20,338 bases of DNA, taken from NCBI GenBank assembly GCA_002478505.1, contig DLOP01000128.1, positions 1 to 20,338 of the forward strand. Reading direction: 5' to 3'. The notes under the pieces were generated by a model that did no database searches, had not been told where the DNA came from, and worked only from the letters and a program-made list of their open reading frames with translations. The DNA comes from Lachnospiraceae bacterium UBA7481 (GTDB lineage Bacteria; Bacillota; Clostridia; Lachnospirales; Lachnospiraceae). Positions within the stretch are counted from its first letter, which is position 1; every line of letters starts with the position of its first letter. A program made the translations under genes and the position numbers. Below are positions 20,022-20,338 of this stretch, piece by piece.

Positions 20022-20336
20022 TCAAGGATCTCTGCAGATTGAACGCTGTTGCCGGAACCCGTCTGTCTCTTGTACAGTCTTCCGAAAAGGCAGATCTGGC
20101 ATCATTCCGGGTTCTAGCGGCCAGTTGCAGAAATCTCCATTATTACGCACCTGCTGCACAACGGGCGGATTCAGGGCAGCCGGATTTTCTTTGCTGCCGG
20201 GATCCCCCTCTAGCCCCTCTGCCCCATCCCGGGAAGCACAACATACTATATGACAATTTTTTTCACTTTTAACACCTTTTGCACTTTTATTTTTTTCTAA
20301 CCTTCTATTCCGCCTTATTCCGGCGTCTTTTGCTAT
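20022..20336 (-). CDS. Partial reading frame running off the right edge
   Basis: A minus-strand frame stays open from the window edge for 104 codons and stops with TGA (20022-20024). A terminator follows 12 bases later, as expected of a gene end. The N-terminal visible part is Lys-rich and AT-rich. The rest includes GAEGLEGDPGSKENPAALNP and NNGDFCNWPLEPGMMPDLPF. I recognise no family. The DNA becomes notably GC-rich from about 20040 to 20240, which by itself lowers the chance of stop codons. It also contains several strong stems (CCGGGAT/ATCCCGG, GGCAGC/GCTGCC, GAACCCG/CGGGTTC), so a structured RNA is an alternative reading. No start is visible inside the window. Confidence 0.35.
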   Translation of the reverse strand: MAKDAGIRRNRRLEKNKSAKGVKSEKNCHIVCCASRDGAEGLEGDPGSKENPAALNPPVVQQVRNNGDFCNWPLEPGMMPDLPFRKTVQETDGFRQQRSICRDP

Positions 20337-20338
20337 AC

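Noticed and set aside
20020..20260. SRP RNA, tmRNA or RNase P RNA in the GC-rich right-edge region
   Set aside because: The diagnostic elements are absent: no GGAAGCAGC SRP loop, no tmRNA tag or acceptor end, and no GAGGAAAGTCCGGGC of RNase P.
20039..20272. 77-codon plus-strand frame in the right-edge region
   Set aside because: It starts at TTG without a binding site and lies opposite the longer minus-strand frame that ends at a terminator.

Overview
The window looks like chromosomal DNA of a low-GC anaerobic Firmicute, most likely a Lachnospiraceae-type gut Clostridium. This rests on AGGAGG-type ribosome binding sites, AT-rich sigma-A promoters, a Firmicutes-style 6S RNA and small membrane families that I associate from memory with that group. 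Genus is not resolvable by reading alone. Most genes lie on the minus strand.

Layout. (1) 1-965: a small signal-anchor protein enclosed by a perfect 22-bp inverted repeat, then a terminator, a folded leader-like region and 6S RNA with its promoter. (2) 966-3207: an arginase-family protein and a DHA2-type MFS exporter, probably one operon. (3) 3327-7361: an OmpR-type response regulator, a short-loop sensor kinase, a multi-TM protein and a small two-TM protein in one operon, plus a second operon with a paralogous membrane protein and an 11-residue-repeat amphipathic protein. The second operon has a three-repeat, 11-bp-period response-regulator-like box at its promoter, so the two operons may form one envelope-stress circuit. 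(4) 7576-10139: a PhzF protein, then a methyltransferase/GNAT pair bracketed by two separate remnants of the C-terminus of heavy-metal P-type ATPases. (5) 10275-15534: a TetR gene with palindromic upstream sites, converging on a second TetR-led operon (TetR, aldo/keto reductase, CMD-cupin protein, DUF362 lipoprotein, ArsP/DUF318-like permease). That operon is driven by a perfect-consensus promoter overlapped by two TGACA/TGTCA operators. (6) 15646-18033: a second aldo/keto reductase divergent from a LysR regulator, and a second GNAT. (7) 18246-19065: a BrnA-like antitoxin whose BrnT toxin is a short remnant, then an unlisted 31-aa holin-like toxin with a convergent antisense RNA (type I toxin-antitoxin). 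(8) 19066-20338: no intact gene. It holds a dense run of hairpins (candidate structured RNA) and a degenerate tandem array whose units each carry a leftward promoter-like sequence. A partial reading frame at the right edge is followed by a terminator.

The most novel candidates are the two-component module with its shared membrane hairpin and alpha-synuclein-like repeat protein, the type I toxin-antitoxin locus with homologous RNA 5' ends, and the hairpin-rich region fed by repeated promoters. All functional statements come from motif recognition by eye; no database search was run.
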